From NCBI RefSeq assembly GCF_900111675.1, contig NZ_FOHO01000010.1, positions 1 to 64,000 on the forward strand: a DNA stretch of 64,000 nucleotides, read 5' to 3'. Under the pieces are notes generated by a model that worked only from the letters and a program-made list of their open reading frames with translations, was not told the origin of the DNA and did not search any database. The position numbers and the translations under genes are program-made. The DNA comes from Paracoccus homiensis (GTDB lineage Bacteria > Pseudomonadota > Alphaproteobacteria > Rhodobacterales > Rhodobacteraceae). Shown piece after piece: positions 16,878 through 24,702 of this stretch (positions are counted from its first letter, which is position 1; every line of letters starts with the position of its first letter).

Positions 16878-17649
16878 CGGCGGCCTCCGTTTCCTCGGCA
16901 CCCAGATAGGCGGCGATCACCTGCGGATCGCGGCTGACCGTGGCGGGGTCGCCCTCGGCGATCTTTTCGCCATGATCCAGCACCACGATATGGTTCGAGA
17001 TGCGCATAACCAGTTTCATGTCATGTTCGACCAGCAGGATCGCGATGCCCGACGCGGCCAGTTCCGCGATCAGGTGGTCGATTTCCTCGGTTTCGACGGC
17101 GTTGCAGCCGGCGGCAGGTTCGTCCAGCAGCAGGATACGCGTGTTCAAGGCCAGGGCACGGGCGATTTCCAGGCGTTTCAGCGCCCCATAGGACAGGCTG
17201 CCGGCCTCTTGCGACGCCGCCTTGTCCAGTCGCACGCGGGTCAGCAAGCCCATCGCCCCGTCCCGCGCCTTCGCCGCGCGGCGATGCATTCCGGGCAAGG
17301 ACAGCAGATCCGCCAGGATCGAGCCGCTTTCCTGAAGGTGATAGCCCGCAAGGACATTGTCCAGGACAGTCATGTCCTGAAAGATCTGCAGGTTCTGGAA
17401 AGTGCGCGACAATCCCATCCGCGCCAACAGATGCGGCGGCGTGCCGGTGACGTCCTGCCCATCCAGTTCGACCTTGCCGCGACCGGGCATGTAGACACCC
17501 GAAATCATGTTGAAAAGCGTGGTCTTGCCCGCACCATTCGGCCCGATCACGGACACGATCTCGCCCGGTTTGACGGCAAAGCTGACATCATCGACGGCTT
17601 TCAGCCCGCCGAAGGTGATGCCCAGCCCGGTGACGTTCAGAAGGCTCAT
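16864..17649 (-). CDS. livG: Liv-type ABC transporter ATPase (LivG)
   Basis: A 261-residue ATPase with Walker A GPNGAGKTT, Walker B LLLDEPAAG and the characteristic LivG C-terminal HGEKIAEGDPATV segment. The signature loop reads LSYGALKRLEIARAL, with Y in place of the more usual G, which is common in LivG proteins. It overlaps livM by ATGA at 17646-17649 and livF at its other end, so all five transporter genes appear to form one transcript. Confidence 0.88.
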   Translation of the reverse strand: MSLLNVTGLGITFGGLKAVDDVSFAVKPGEIVSVIGPNGAGKTTLFNMISGVYMPGRGKVELDGQDVTGTPPHLLARMGLSRTFQNLQIFQDMTVLDNVLAGYHLQESGSILADLLSLPGMHRRAAKARDGAMGLLTRVRLDKAASQEAGSLSYGALKRLEIARALALNTRILLLDEPAAGCNAVETEEIDHLIAELAASGIAILLVEHDMKLVMRISNHIVVLDHGEKIAEGDPATVSRDPQVIAAYLGAEETEAADADG

Positions 17650-18605
17650 TCCCCCCTCCCCCGGATGCGGCGCGCGATCGAGGGCAACAGCCCCTGCGGC
17701 AGGAAGATCATCACCACGATCATCACCGCACCCAGCACCAGTTGTTCATATTCGGCGAAAACGGTCAGCACCTGCGGCAGCAAGGTCAGGATCGCGGCGC
17801 CCAGGGTGGCGCCCAGCACCGATCCGACGCCGCCCAGAACGGCCATGGTCACCATCTCGATCGAGTGCATGAAGCCCGCGACATCGGGCGTGATATAGCC
17901 GTTCTGCAAGGCCAGCAGCGATCCCGCGACCGAGGCATAGACAGCCGAGATCACAAAGGCCCGCAGCTTTTGCCGCGCCACATCCACCCCGACGGTCGAG
18001 GCCGCGACCTCGGACCCGTGCAGCGCGCGCATGGCGCGGCCCGTCGGACTGTCAAACAGGTTCAGCGCCAGCCACGCCCCGATCAGCAGGACGAATCCGC
18101 TGACCCCATACCAGAATTCGCCACCCGACAGCCGCCATCCCAGATCGCGCAACAGGGCGCGCAGGCCCAGATCCTCGACCGACATCCCGTCCGGACCGCC
18201 GGTCAGCGCACGTTCATTGGTCAACACCATCGACACCAGAATGCCGAACCCCAGCGTCGCGACCGCCAGATAATATCCCTTCAGCCGCAGGATCGGTCGC
18301 CCGATCAGCAGCGCCATGATCCCCGAAACCACGGCGCCCAGGATGACCGCCAGTCCCGGATGCAAGCCCAGATGTTCAGGCGCCAGCGCGCAGGCATAGG
18401 CACCGATCCCGGCGAAACCGGCATGGCCCAGACTGATCTGCCCCGCATATCCGATCAGGATCACCAGCCCCACCACCGACAGCGCGTTCACGAAGATCAG
18501 CGCGCCGACGCGGTAGTAATAGCCCGAAGGGAAGAACAGCGGCAGCAGCGCAATCACCAATGCCAGGACGGCCAGTTGCGTCCATTTTCCACGGGCGGTC
18601 ATCAT
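17646..18605 (-). CDS. livM: Liv-type ABC transporter permease (LivM)
   Basis: A 319-residue integral membrane protein of the branched-chain permease family with about nine helices and the family loop GYAGQISLGHAGFAGIGAYACA. It pairs with LivH in the inner membrane. Its ATG overlaps the livH stop by ATGA (18602-18605), and its own stop overlaps livG. Confidence 0.88.
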   Translation of the reverse strand: MMTARGKWTQLAVLALVIALLPLFFPSGYYYRVGALIFVNALSVVGLVILIGYAGQISLGHAGFAGIGAYACALAPEHLGLHPGLAVILGAVVSGIMALLIGRPILRLKGYYLAVATLGFGILVSMVLTNERALTGGPDGMSVEDLGLRALLRDLGWRLSGGEFWYGVSGFVLLIGAWLALNLFDSPTGRAMRALHGSEVAASTVGVDVARQKLRAFVISAVYASVAGSLLALQNGYITPDVAGFMHSIEMVTMAVLGGVGSVLGATLGAAILTLLPQVLTVFAEYEQLVLGAVMIVVMIFLPQGLLPSIARRIRGRGE

Positions 18606-19474
18606 ACACGCTCCGTCGATTTGTGCCCGAAGATGCCTTGCGGCATCACGAACAGAACCCCAAGGATGACGATGAAGGCAACCGCGTCCTTGTATTGCGA
18701 ACTGAGATAACCCGCCGTCAGCGCCTCTAGCAGGCCCAACAACAGCCCGCCCAGCAATGCGCCCTTGGGGTTGCCCATGCCACCGAGCATGGCGGCGGCA
18801 AAGCCTTTCAGCGCCAAGGCGACCCCGACATCATAGCTGACCAGCGTGATCGGCGTGACCAGAACCCCGGCCAGCGCACCGATGGCCGCCGACAGGCCAA
18901 AGGACAGGGTCATCACCCAGCCGGTATTGATCCCGACCAGTTGCGCCGCGACGCGGTTGTTGGCGGTGGCCAGCACGGCCTTGCCGGTCAGGGTGCGGGT
19001 AAAGAACAGCCACAGCGCGACAAAGACCGCGACCGCGCCGCCGATCACCCACAGGCTTTGCGGCAGGATCGTCGCGCCCATCACCCGGATCGGATCATCG
19101 CCCGAAAAGGACGGAAAGCGGTGCAGCTGCTTGTCGAAGATCAGCTGTGTCGCGCCCCGGATCAGGATCGAGGCACCGATGGTGATGATGATCAGCGAAA
19201 CGACCGGGGCGCCGCGCGCGGGTTCGATCGCCAGCTTGTTTAGCGCCACCCCAAGGGCAGCGGTCGCCAGGATCGCCAGCACCGCCGCCAAGGGCAGCGG
19301 CAGTCCCGCCTGATGGGCGAAAACCGTGATCATGCCGCCCAACATGACGAATTCGCCTTGCGCGAAATTCACCACATCCGAGGCGTTGTAGATAATCGTG
19401 AATCCCAGCGCGACCAGCGCGTAGACCGCGCCGACGGTCATGCCGGAAAAGATGAATTGCAACAGGGCGTCCAT
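18602..19474 (-). CDS. livH: Liv-type ABC transporter permease (LivH)
   Basis: A 290-residue permease with eight or so helices. It contains the N-terminal SGMTVGAVYALVALGFTIIYN, split here as the usual family opening, and the conserved loop GFAAAMLGGMGNPKGALLGG. It follows livK after a 57-base gap that holds a strong hairpin. Confidence 0.88.
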   Translation of the reverse strand: MDALLQFIFSGMTVGAVYALVALGFTIIYNASDVVNFAQGEFVMLGGMITVFAHQAGLPLPLAAVLAILATAALGVALNKLAIEPARGAPVVSLIIITIGASILIRGATQLIFDKQLHRFPSFSGDDPIRVMGATILPQSLWVIGGAVAVFVALWLFFTRTLTGKAVLATANNRVAAQLVGINTGWVMTLSFGLSAAIGALAGVLVTPITLVSYDVGVALALKGFAAAMLGGMGNPKGALLGGLLLGLLEALTAGYLSSQYKDAVAFIVILGVLFVMPQGIFGHKSTERV

Positions 19475-19499
19475 GGCCTCTCCTGAAGGTCAGGGGCGG

Positions 19500-19521
19500 G
19501 CCGGCCGGACATCCGGCCGGC
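19500..19521 (-). promoter_or_regulatory. Intercistronic hairpin between livK and livH
   Basis: GCCGGCCGGA (19500-19509) is a perfect inverted repeat of TCCGGCCGGC (19512-19521), with only CA between the arms. It lies 11 bases after the binding-protein stop. Hairpins at this place in ABC operons often protect the upstream message, giving more binding protein than permease. There is no T-run. Confidence 0.6.
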
Positions 19522-19531
19522 GCGTTGTCGA

Positions 19532-20677
19532 TCAGTCCAGCTGTTTCCAGCCGCCATCGGTGATTTGCAGCATCCGGAACGCGGTCAGATCCAGACCCAG
19601 ATGATCCTTTGGCGAAAAGCTGTAGGTGCCGGTGGTGCCGACAAAGCCCTGGGTTTCCTCCAGCGCGTCACGGATGGCATCGGGATCGGCCTCGCCCGCG
19701 CGGGTGATCGCATCGACCATCAGCGCCACCGCATCATGGGCATAGCCCGCAAAGGTCGACGGGGCCTGATCGTATTTCGCCTGATAGGCAGCCGCATATT
19801 CGGTGACGACCTTGTATTGGGGGTCGTCCTCGGCCAGCAGATCGCCGATCAGCAGCGCGGTGCCCGGCAGCCGCACGCCTTCGGCGGCGTCGGCCCCGGC
19901 CAGTTCGATGAAGGCATCCGACGCGACACCGTGACTTTGATACAGCGGGATGTCGAAGCCAAGCTGGGCAAAGTTGCGGGTCACGATGGCCGGACCCTGA
20001 CCAAAGCCCGGATTCAGCACCGCCTGCACACCCTCGGTATTGCGGATGCGCGTCAGCTGCGGTGTCATGTCGGCATCCTGCGGGCCATAGGTCTCGTCCG
20101 CGACGATCTCGACCCCCTGCGCGCCGGCCACGTCCGAACATTGCGCCTGCATCGACGCGCCGAAACCGTCGGTGCCCGAAATCATGCCGACCTTCGTGAT
20201 CCCCTGCGCGATCATGTCGGCAAAGATCTTTTCGCAGGCCATGCGGTCGGTATGCGGGGTCTTGAACACATAGTCGCGCACCGGATCGACGATCGAGATC
20301 GCCCCCGCCAGCGAGATGAACGGAATGCCCTCATCCTCGGCCACGTCCAGAATGGACATGGTGGTGCCGGTGGTCGAACCGCCGATGATCGCCACGACCT
20401 CGTCATCCTCGACAAGGCGGGTGGCAAAGGTGCGGGCCTTGTTCGGATCGCCTCCGTCATCATACAGCGTCAGGGCGATTTCCTCGCCATTGATGCCGCC
20501 GGCTGCGTTGATTTCCTCGACCATCATCTCGATGGTCTTGGCCTCGGGATCGCCCAGGAACGCGGCAGGGCCGGTGGCCGAAACGCTGGCCCCCAGCCTG
20601 ATTTCAGCCTGCGCGGCGATGGGTAGGGCGACGCCTGCCGCCAGAATGCCAAGGGTCGTCCGAATCGCGAGTTTCAT
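19532..20677 (-). CDS. livK: Liv-type periplasmic substrate-binding protein
   Basis: A 381-residue type I periplasmic binding protein. A signal peptide (cleavage after AAQA, about residue 24) precedes EIRLGASVSATGPAAFLGDP, the usual opening of the family, and the GGSTTGTTMS ligand loop. The ATG at 20677 has GGGAGG six bases upstream; the codon two positions earlier is TTG. It is the first gene of the importer operon and is divergent from paaG across a promoter region with a palindrome at 20765-20776. Aromatic cargo is inferred from this arrangement. Confidence 0.87.
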   Translation of the reverse strand: MKLAIRTTLGILAAGVALPIAAQAEIRLGASVSATGPAAFLGDPEAKTIEMMVEEINAAGGINGEEIALTLYDDGGDPNKARTFATRLVEDDEVVAIIGGSTTGTTMSILDVAEDEGIPFISLAGAISIVDPVRDYVFKTPHTDRMACEKIFADMIAQGITKVGMISGTDGFGASMQAQCSDVAGAQGVEIVADETYGPQDADMTPQLTRIRNTEGVQAVLNPGFGQGPAIVTRNFAQLGFDIPLYQSHGVASDAFIELAGADAAEGVRLPGTALLIGDLLAEDDPQYKVVTEYAAAYQAKYDQAPSTFAGYAHDAVALMVDAITRAGEADPDAIRDALEETQGFVGTTGTYSFSPKDHLGLDLTAFRMLQITDGGWKQLD

Positions 20678-20764
20678 ATCCAACCTCCCAAGAATGAACC
20701 CGGTTTTCAGGGCGCGGTCCGGTTGATCCGGCTCCTCTCCACCCCCTTGCCGATATCATTGACC

Positions 20765-20776
20765 GACCGGACGGTT
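20765..20776. promoter_or_regulatory. Candidate PaaR operator in the livK-paaG divergent region
   Basis: GACCGGACGGTT is a near-perfect palindrome (GACCG-GA-CGGTT) located between livK and paaG. It matches the GACCG-CT-CGGTC palindrome in the promoter of the other paa operon (32574-32585) with the same two-base spacer. It lies within the probable promoter spacer of livK (TTGCAT upstream, AATGAT downstream on the minus strand). The TetR regulator at 23502 is the natural candidate to bind it. Confidence 0.5.
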
Positions 20777-20829
20777 TATGCAACAGTTATTCTTGCAAGG
20801 CCCCGCGGAGGGGGGCCGCGGAGGATCAT

Positions 20830-21624
20830 ATGACGACATCGCAAACCGTTCTCGCGGCCGTTGAATCGGGCGTGCTGAAACTGACGCTGAACCGGACCGA
20901 CAAGCTGAATTCCTTCAACGAAGAGATGCATCAGGCATTGCGCGCCCAACTGGACCGGGCGCATCAGGATGTCGCGATTCGCGCGCTGCTGCTGACCGGT
21001 GCCGGGCGCGGCTTTTGCGCGGGGCAGGATCTTGGCGACCGCGATCCGCGCAAGGGCGGTGACAAGCCCGATCTGGGCCGCACGCTGGACAGCTATTACA
21101 ACCCCACCATCCGCCTGATTCGGTCGCTGAACAAGCCAGTCATCTGTGCGGTGAACGGCGTCGCGGCGGGCGCGGGCGCGAATATCGCGCTGGCCTGCGA
21201 CATCGTCATCGCGGCCAGATCGGCGCGGTTCATTCAGGCGTTTTCAAAAATCGGGCTGGTTCCGGATGCCGGTGGCAGCTGGTCCCTGCCCCGCCTGATC
21301 GGCGAGGCGCGGGCCAAGGCGCTGGCGCTGACCGCCGAACCCCTGAGCGCGGAAACCGCCGCCGATTGGGGGCTGATCTGGCAGGCCGTTCCCGACGAGG
21401 ATCTGATGCCGCAGGCAACCGCGTTGGCCGGAAAGCTGGCAGCCGGGCCAACCCTTGGGCTTGGCCTGACCAAGCAACTGATACAGGACGCGGCCACCAG
21501 CGATCTGGACAGCCACCTTGACCGCGAACGCGATTGCCAGCGCGCCGCAGGTCACAGCGACGATTACGCCGAAGGCGTGACCGCCTTTCTGGAAAAGCGC
21601 CCGGCGCAGTTCAAGGGACGTTAA
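20830..21624 (+). CDS. paaG: 1,2-epoxyphenylacetyl-CoA isomerase
   Basis: A 264-residue crotonase-fold enzyme that converts ring-epoxyphenylacetyl-CoA to oxepin-CoA. Family landmarks are AGRGFCAGQDLGDR (oxyanion hole), NGVAAGAGANIALACD and the PaaG-type aspartate Asp146 in LVPDAGGSW, which replaces the glutamate of ordinary hydratases. GGAGG lies five bases before the ATG. It begins the paaG-paaI-paaK operon, divergent from the importer genes. Confidence 0.92.
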   Translation: MTTSQTVLAAVESGVLKLTLNRTDKLNSFNEEMHQALRAQLDRAHQDVAIRALLLTGAGRGFCAGQDLGDRDPRKGGDKPDLGRTLDSYYNPTIRLIRSLNKPVICAVNGVAAGAGANIALACDIVIAARSARFIQAFSKIGLVPDAGGSWSLPRLIGEARAKALALTAEPLSAETAADWGLIWQAVPDEDLMPQATALAGKLAAGPTLGLGLTKQLIQDAATSDLDSHLDRERDCQRAAGHSDDYAEGVTAFLEKRPAQFKGR

Positions 21625-21625
21625 G

Positions 21626-22081
21626 ATGCGCGACGCCGCCCGGATGACCCCGCAAGAGCTGGCCGAAGCCTGCGCCGAAGTGATGTGGAACGATGACAGC
21701 GCGTCGCAACGGTTGGGGATGAAGCTGATCCATATCGCGCCCGGCCACGCGACACTGGAAATGACGCTGACCGACCAGATGACCAATGGCCACGGCAATG
21801 CGCATGGCGGCTATCTGTTCACGCTGGCCGACAGCGCCTTTGCCTTTGCCTGCAACACTTACAACCAGCGCACCGTCGGGCAGCATTGCTCGGTGACCTA
21901 TCTGGCCCCCGGCGCGCTGGGGGACCGCCTGACGGCAACCGCGCGCGAGGTGACGCGCAGGGGTCGCTCGGGCATCTATGACGTGCAGATCACCCGCGAG
22001 GACGGCACCGTGATCGTCGAATTCCGCGGCCATTCGCGCACCGTCACCGGCACATTCCTGCCCCAGGGCAGCGACAGATGA
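21626..22081 (+). CDS. paaI: Hydroxyphenylacetyl-CoA thioesterase
   Basis: A 151-residue hotdog-fold thioesterase. The motif HGGYLFTLADSAFAFACN contains the Gly and Asp residues used for catalysis in PaaI. It releases CoA from dead-end ring-hydroxylated or shunt products of the paa pathway. The ATG lies one base after the paaG stop and the gene ends just before paaK. Confidence 0.9.
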   Translation: MRDAARMTPQELAEACAEVMWNDDSASQRLGMKLIHIAPGHATLEMTLTDQMTNGHGNAHGGYLFTLADSAFAFACNTYNQRTVGQHCSVTYLAPGALGDRLTATAREVTRRGRSGIYDVQITREDGTVIVEFRGHSRTVTGTFLPQGSDR

Positions 22082-22104
22082 CAGACATCTCAGGGAGGAG
22101 CCTG

Positions 22105-23412
22105 ATGAAAGACCTGACCCCAAGCACCGATATCCTGGACCCGATCGAGGTCGCCAGCCGCGACGAGATCACCGCCCTGCAACAACAGCGCATGGCATGG
22201 TCCTTGCGCCATGCCTATGAAAACTCGCCCTTCTATCGCCAGCGTTTTGATCAGGCAGGCGCCCATCCCGACGATTTCAGGACGCTGGCCGATCTGGCGA
22301 AGTTTCCCTTCACGATGAAGCAGGATCTGCGCGACACCTATCCGTTCGGGATGTTCGCGGTTCCGCGCGATCGGCTGATCCGCATCCATGCCTCGTCGGG
22401 AACGACGGGCAAGCCGACGGTGGTGGGCTATACCAGAAACGATATCGACAACTGGGCCGCGATGGTCGCCCGCTCGATCCGGGCAAGCGGCGGTCGCAGG
22501 GGCGACATCGCCCATATCGCCTATGGCTATGGCCTGTTCACCGGCGGGCTGGGGGCGCATTACGGGGCCGAAAAGCTGGGCTGCACCGTGGTCCCCATCT
22601 CGGGCGGGATGACCGAACGGCAGGTGACGCTGATCACCGATTTCAAGCCGCGCATCATCATGGTGACGCCGTCCTACATGTTGTCGATCCTGGACGAGTT
22701 CCGGCGCCAGGGACTGGACCCGCGCGAAAGCTCGATCGAGGTCGGCATCTTCGGGGCCGAACCCTGGACCAACGCCATGCGCGAGGAAATCGAACAGGCG
22801 TTCAACATGCATGCGGTCGATATCTATGGCCTCAGCGAGGTGATGGGTCCCGGCGTCGCCAATGAATGCGTCGAAACCAAGGACGGGCTGCATGTCTGGG
22901 AAGACCACTTCTACCCGGAAATCATCGACCCGCAGACGGGCGAGGTTCTGCCCGACGGCCAGATGGGCGAACTGGTCTTTACCACGCTGACCAAGGAAGG
23001 TCTGCCGATGGTCCGCTATCGCACACGCGATCTGACGCGGATCCTGCCGGGCACGGCCCGCTCGATGCGCCGGATCGAAAAGATCACCGGGCGCTGCGAT
23101 GACATGATCATCCTGCGCGGCGTCAACGTGTTCCCCACCCAGATCGAGGAACAGATCCTGAAATGCGCCGGGCTTGCGCCGCATTTCCAGATCGAACTGA
23201 CCCGCAAGGACCGGATGGACGTGATGACCGTCCATGTCGAATGCACCGCCGCGCGCGCAGCATCCGAGGCACGCACCGCCTCGGCCAGGGAACTGGCGCA
23301 TCACATCAAGTCGGTGGTCGGGATCTCGACCAGGATCGAGGTGCATGACCCCGACCGGATCGCGCGCTCGGAAGGCAAGGCCAAGCGCCTGCTGGACAAC
23401 CGCCCCAAGTAA
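22105..23412 (+). CDS. paaK: Phenylacetate-CoA ligase
   Basis: A 435-residue AMP-forming ligase, the usual PaaK length. The adenylate-forming P-loop HASSGTTGKPTVVGYT, the YGLSEVMGPG motif and the C-terminal GRCDDMIILRGVNVFPTQIE segment are intact. It commits phenylacetate to the CoA-dependent aerobic pathway. The start at 22105 has GGGAGG six bases upstream; an ATG at 22078 would overlap the paaI stop. Confidence 0.93.
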   Translation: MKDLTPSTDILDPIEVASRDEITALQQQRMAWSLRHAYENSPFYRQRFDQAGAHPDDFRTLADLAKFPFTMKQDLRDTYPFGMFAVPRDRLIRIHASSGTTGKPTVVGYTRNDIDNWAAMVARSIRASGGRRGDIAHIAYGYGLFTGGLGAHYGAEKLGCTVVPISGGMTERQVTLITDFKPRIIMVTPSYMLSILDEFRRQGLDPRESSIEVGIFGAEPWTNAMREEIEQAFNMHAVDIYGLSEVMGPGVANECVETKDGLHVWEDHFYPEIIDPQTGEVLPDGQMGELVFTTLTKEGLPMVRYRTRDLTRILPGTARSMRRIEKITGRCDDMIILRGVNVFPTQIEEQILKCAGLAPHFQIELTRKDRMDVMTVHVECTAARAASEARTASARELAHHIKSVVGISTRIEVHDPDRIARSEGKAKRLLDNRPK

Positions 23413-23436
23413 GACCGGGCACGACTGGAACAGATC

Positions 23437-23478
23437 GCGGTCCGGGGATAAGAGGTCGCAGCCCGACCCCCGGACCGC
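23437..23478. repeat. 11-bp inverted repeat between paaK and paaR
   Basis: GCGGTCCGGGG (23437-23447) and CCCCGGACCGC (23468-23478) are perfect inverted copies 20 bases apart, in the 89-base gap between paaK and the TetR gene. No T-run follows, and the second arm ends only 23 bases before the paaR start. It may be a transcript hairpin or a regulator site. Confidence 0.6.
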
Positions 23479-23501
23479 ATGACAAAGGAGCAGCCTCGCC
23501 C

Positions 23502-24101
23502 ATGGCACGGACGCGCGCAGAGGATTTCGAGGAAAAGCAGCATCAGCTGTTGCTGACGGCTGCGCATGTCTTCGCGACGCAGGGGATGGACAAGGCGTCG
23601 ATGTCGCAGATCGCGGCCGAGGCCGGCGTGTCGAAATCGCTGCTGTATCACTATTATCCGTCCAAGGATGCGCTGATCTTCGCGATCATCCACACCCATC
23701 TGGAGGAACTGGACGACGCGCTGGGGGCGGCGATCGACCCCGCCCTGACCCCGCGCGGACAGTTGGAAACGCTGGTTCTGACGGTGCTTGAATCCTATCG
23801 TGGCGCGGATGATCAGCACAAGGTTCAGCTGAATGCCGGCCCTGCGCTGTCAGACGATCAGAAGGCCCGCATCCACCAGGTTGAACGCCGGATCGTCAAA
23901 CGCTTTTCCGCCATCATCCGCGACATCCACCCCGAACTGGACCGCCCCGAACGGCCTTTGCTGATGCCGGTGACCATGTCGCTGTTCGGCATGATGAACT
24001 GGGTCTATATGTGGTTCCGCGATGGCGGCCCGGTCAGTCGCGAGGATTATGCCCAGGTCGCCACCACGCTGATCCTTGAAGGGGTCAAGGCCGTTCGCTG
24101 A
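23502..24101 (+). CDS. paaR: TetR-family regulator, PaaR-like
   Basis: A 199-residue TetR repressor. The N-terminal helix-turn-helix reads TQGMDKASMSQIAAEAGVSKSLLYHYYPSK (within residues 26-57, given here as landmarks GVSKSLLYHYYPSK). The C-terminal ligand domain is of the type found in paa-linked TetR proteins. Phenylacetyl-CoA is the effector known for PaaR repressors. AAAGGAG lies 11 bases before the ATG. It ends the paaG-I-K transcript and overlaps the convergent paaY by 17 bases. Confidence 0.85.
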   Translation: MARTRAEDFEEKQHQLLLTAAHVFATQGMDKASMSQIAAEAGVSKSLLYHYYPSKDALIFAIIHTHLEELDDALGAAIDPALTPRGQLETLVLTVLESYRGADDQHKVQLNAGPALSDDQKARIHQVERRIVKRFSAIIRDIHPELDRPERPLLMPVTMSLFGMMNWVYMWFRDGGPVSREDYAQVATTLILEGVKAVR

Positions 24102-24702
24102 AACCGCGGCGTTCCAGAACCAGCGGGTCATATTCGGGCGCCTTCACCCGTCGCCGGTCAGGTTCCGGTGCGCGAAGGGGCTGCGCGGGCGCAAGCTTGG
24201 CCGGTGCCTCGATTGCCAGTTGCTGATAGACGCCGGTTCCGCGCCGTTTCCAGTCGATCTCTTCCGCGGACAGTTGGCGGATCACCTTGGCGGGCGATCC
24301 CACGGCCATGCTGTCGGGCGGGATCTGCGCGCCCGCCTTGACGAATGCCGCGGCCCCAAGGATCGAGTTTTCGCCGATCACCGCCTCGTCCATGACGACC
24401 GCGTTCATCCCGACCATCGCATTGCGCCCGACGCGGCATCCATGCAGCACCGCGCCATGGCCGATATGGCCCAGTTCCTCGACCAGCACGTCCTTGCCCG
24501 GAAAGGCATGGGCCACGCAGGTTTCCTGAAAATTCGAGCCCGCGCACAGGGTGATCCGCCCGAAATCGCCGCGCAGCACGGCCCCCGCCCCGACATAACA
24601 GCCGGGGCCGATGATCACGTCACCGATCAGGACCGCGTCGGGATGGACGAAGGCCGTCGGATCGACGACCGGCACCACCCCGTCCCAGGACCAGACGCTC
24701 AT
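24085..24702 (-). CDS. paaY: Hexapeptide-repeat thioesterase-like protein PaaY
   Basis: A 205-residue left-handed beta-helix protein of the gamma-carbonic-anhydrase-like family. Repeats such as VLIGDVIIGPGCYVGAGAVLRGD and the metal-ligand histidines in HIGHGAVLHG are visible. PaaY is an accessory thioesterase that removes inhibitory CoA adducts in the paa pathway. Its ATG overlaps the paaZ stop by ATGA, making it the last gene of the long minus-strand paa operon. Confidence 0.87.
   Translation of the reverse strand: MSVWSWDGVVPVVDPTAFVHPDAVLIGDVIIGPGCYVGAGAVLRGDFGRITLCAGSNFQETCVAHAFPGKDVLVEELGHIGHGAVLHGCRVGRNAMVGMNAVVMDEAVIGENSILGAAAFVKAGAQIPPDSMAVGSPAKVIRQLSAEEIDWKRRGTGVYQQLAIEAPAKLAPAQPLRAPEPDRRRVKAPEYDPLVLERRGFSERP

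Noticed and set aside
20701-20829. GC-rich repeat just before paaG as a riboswitch
   Set aside because: CCCCGCGG/CCGCGG-type repeats form only a short hairpin beside the ribosome binding site; no known aptamer pattern is visible.
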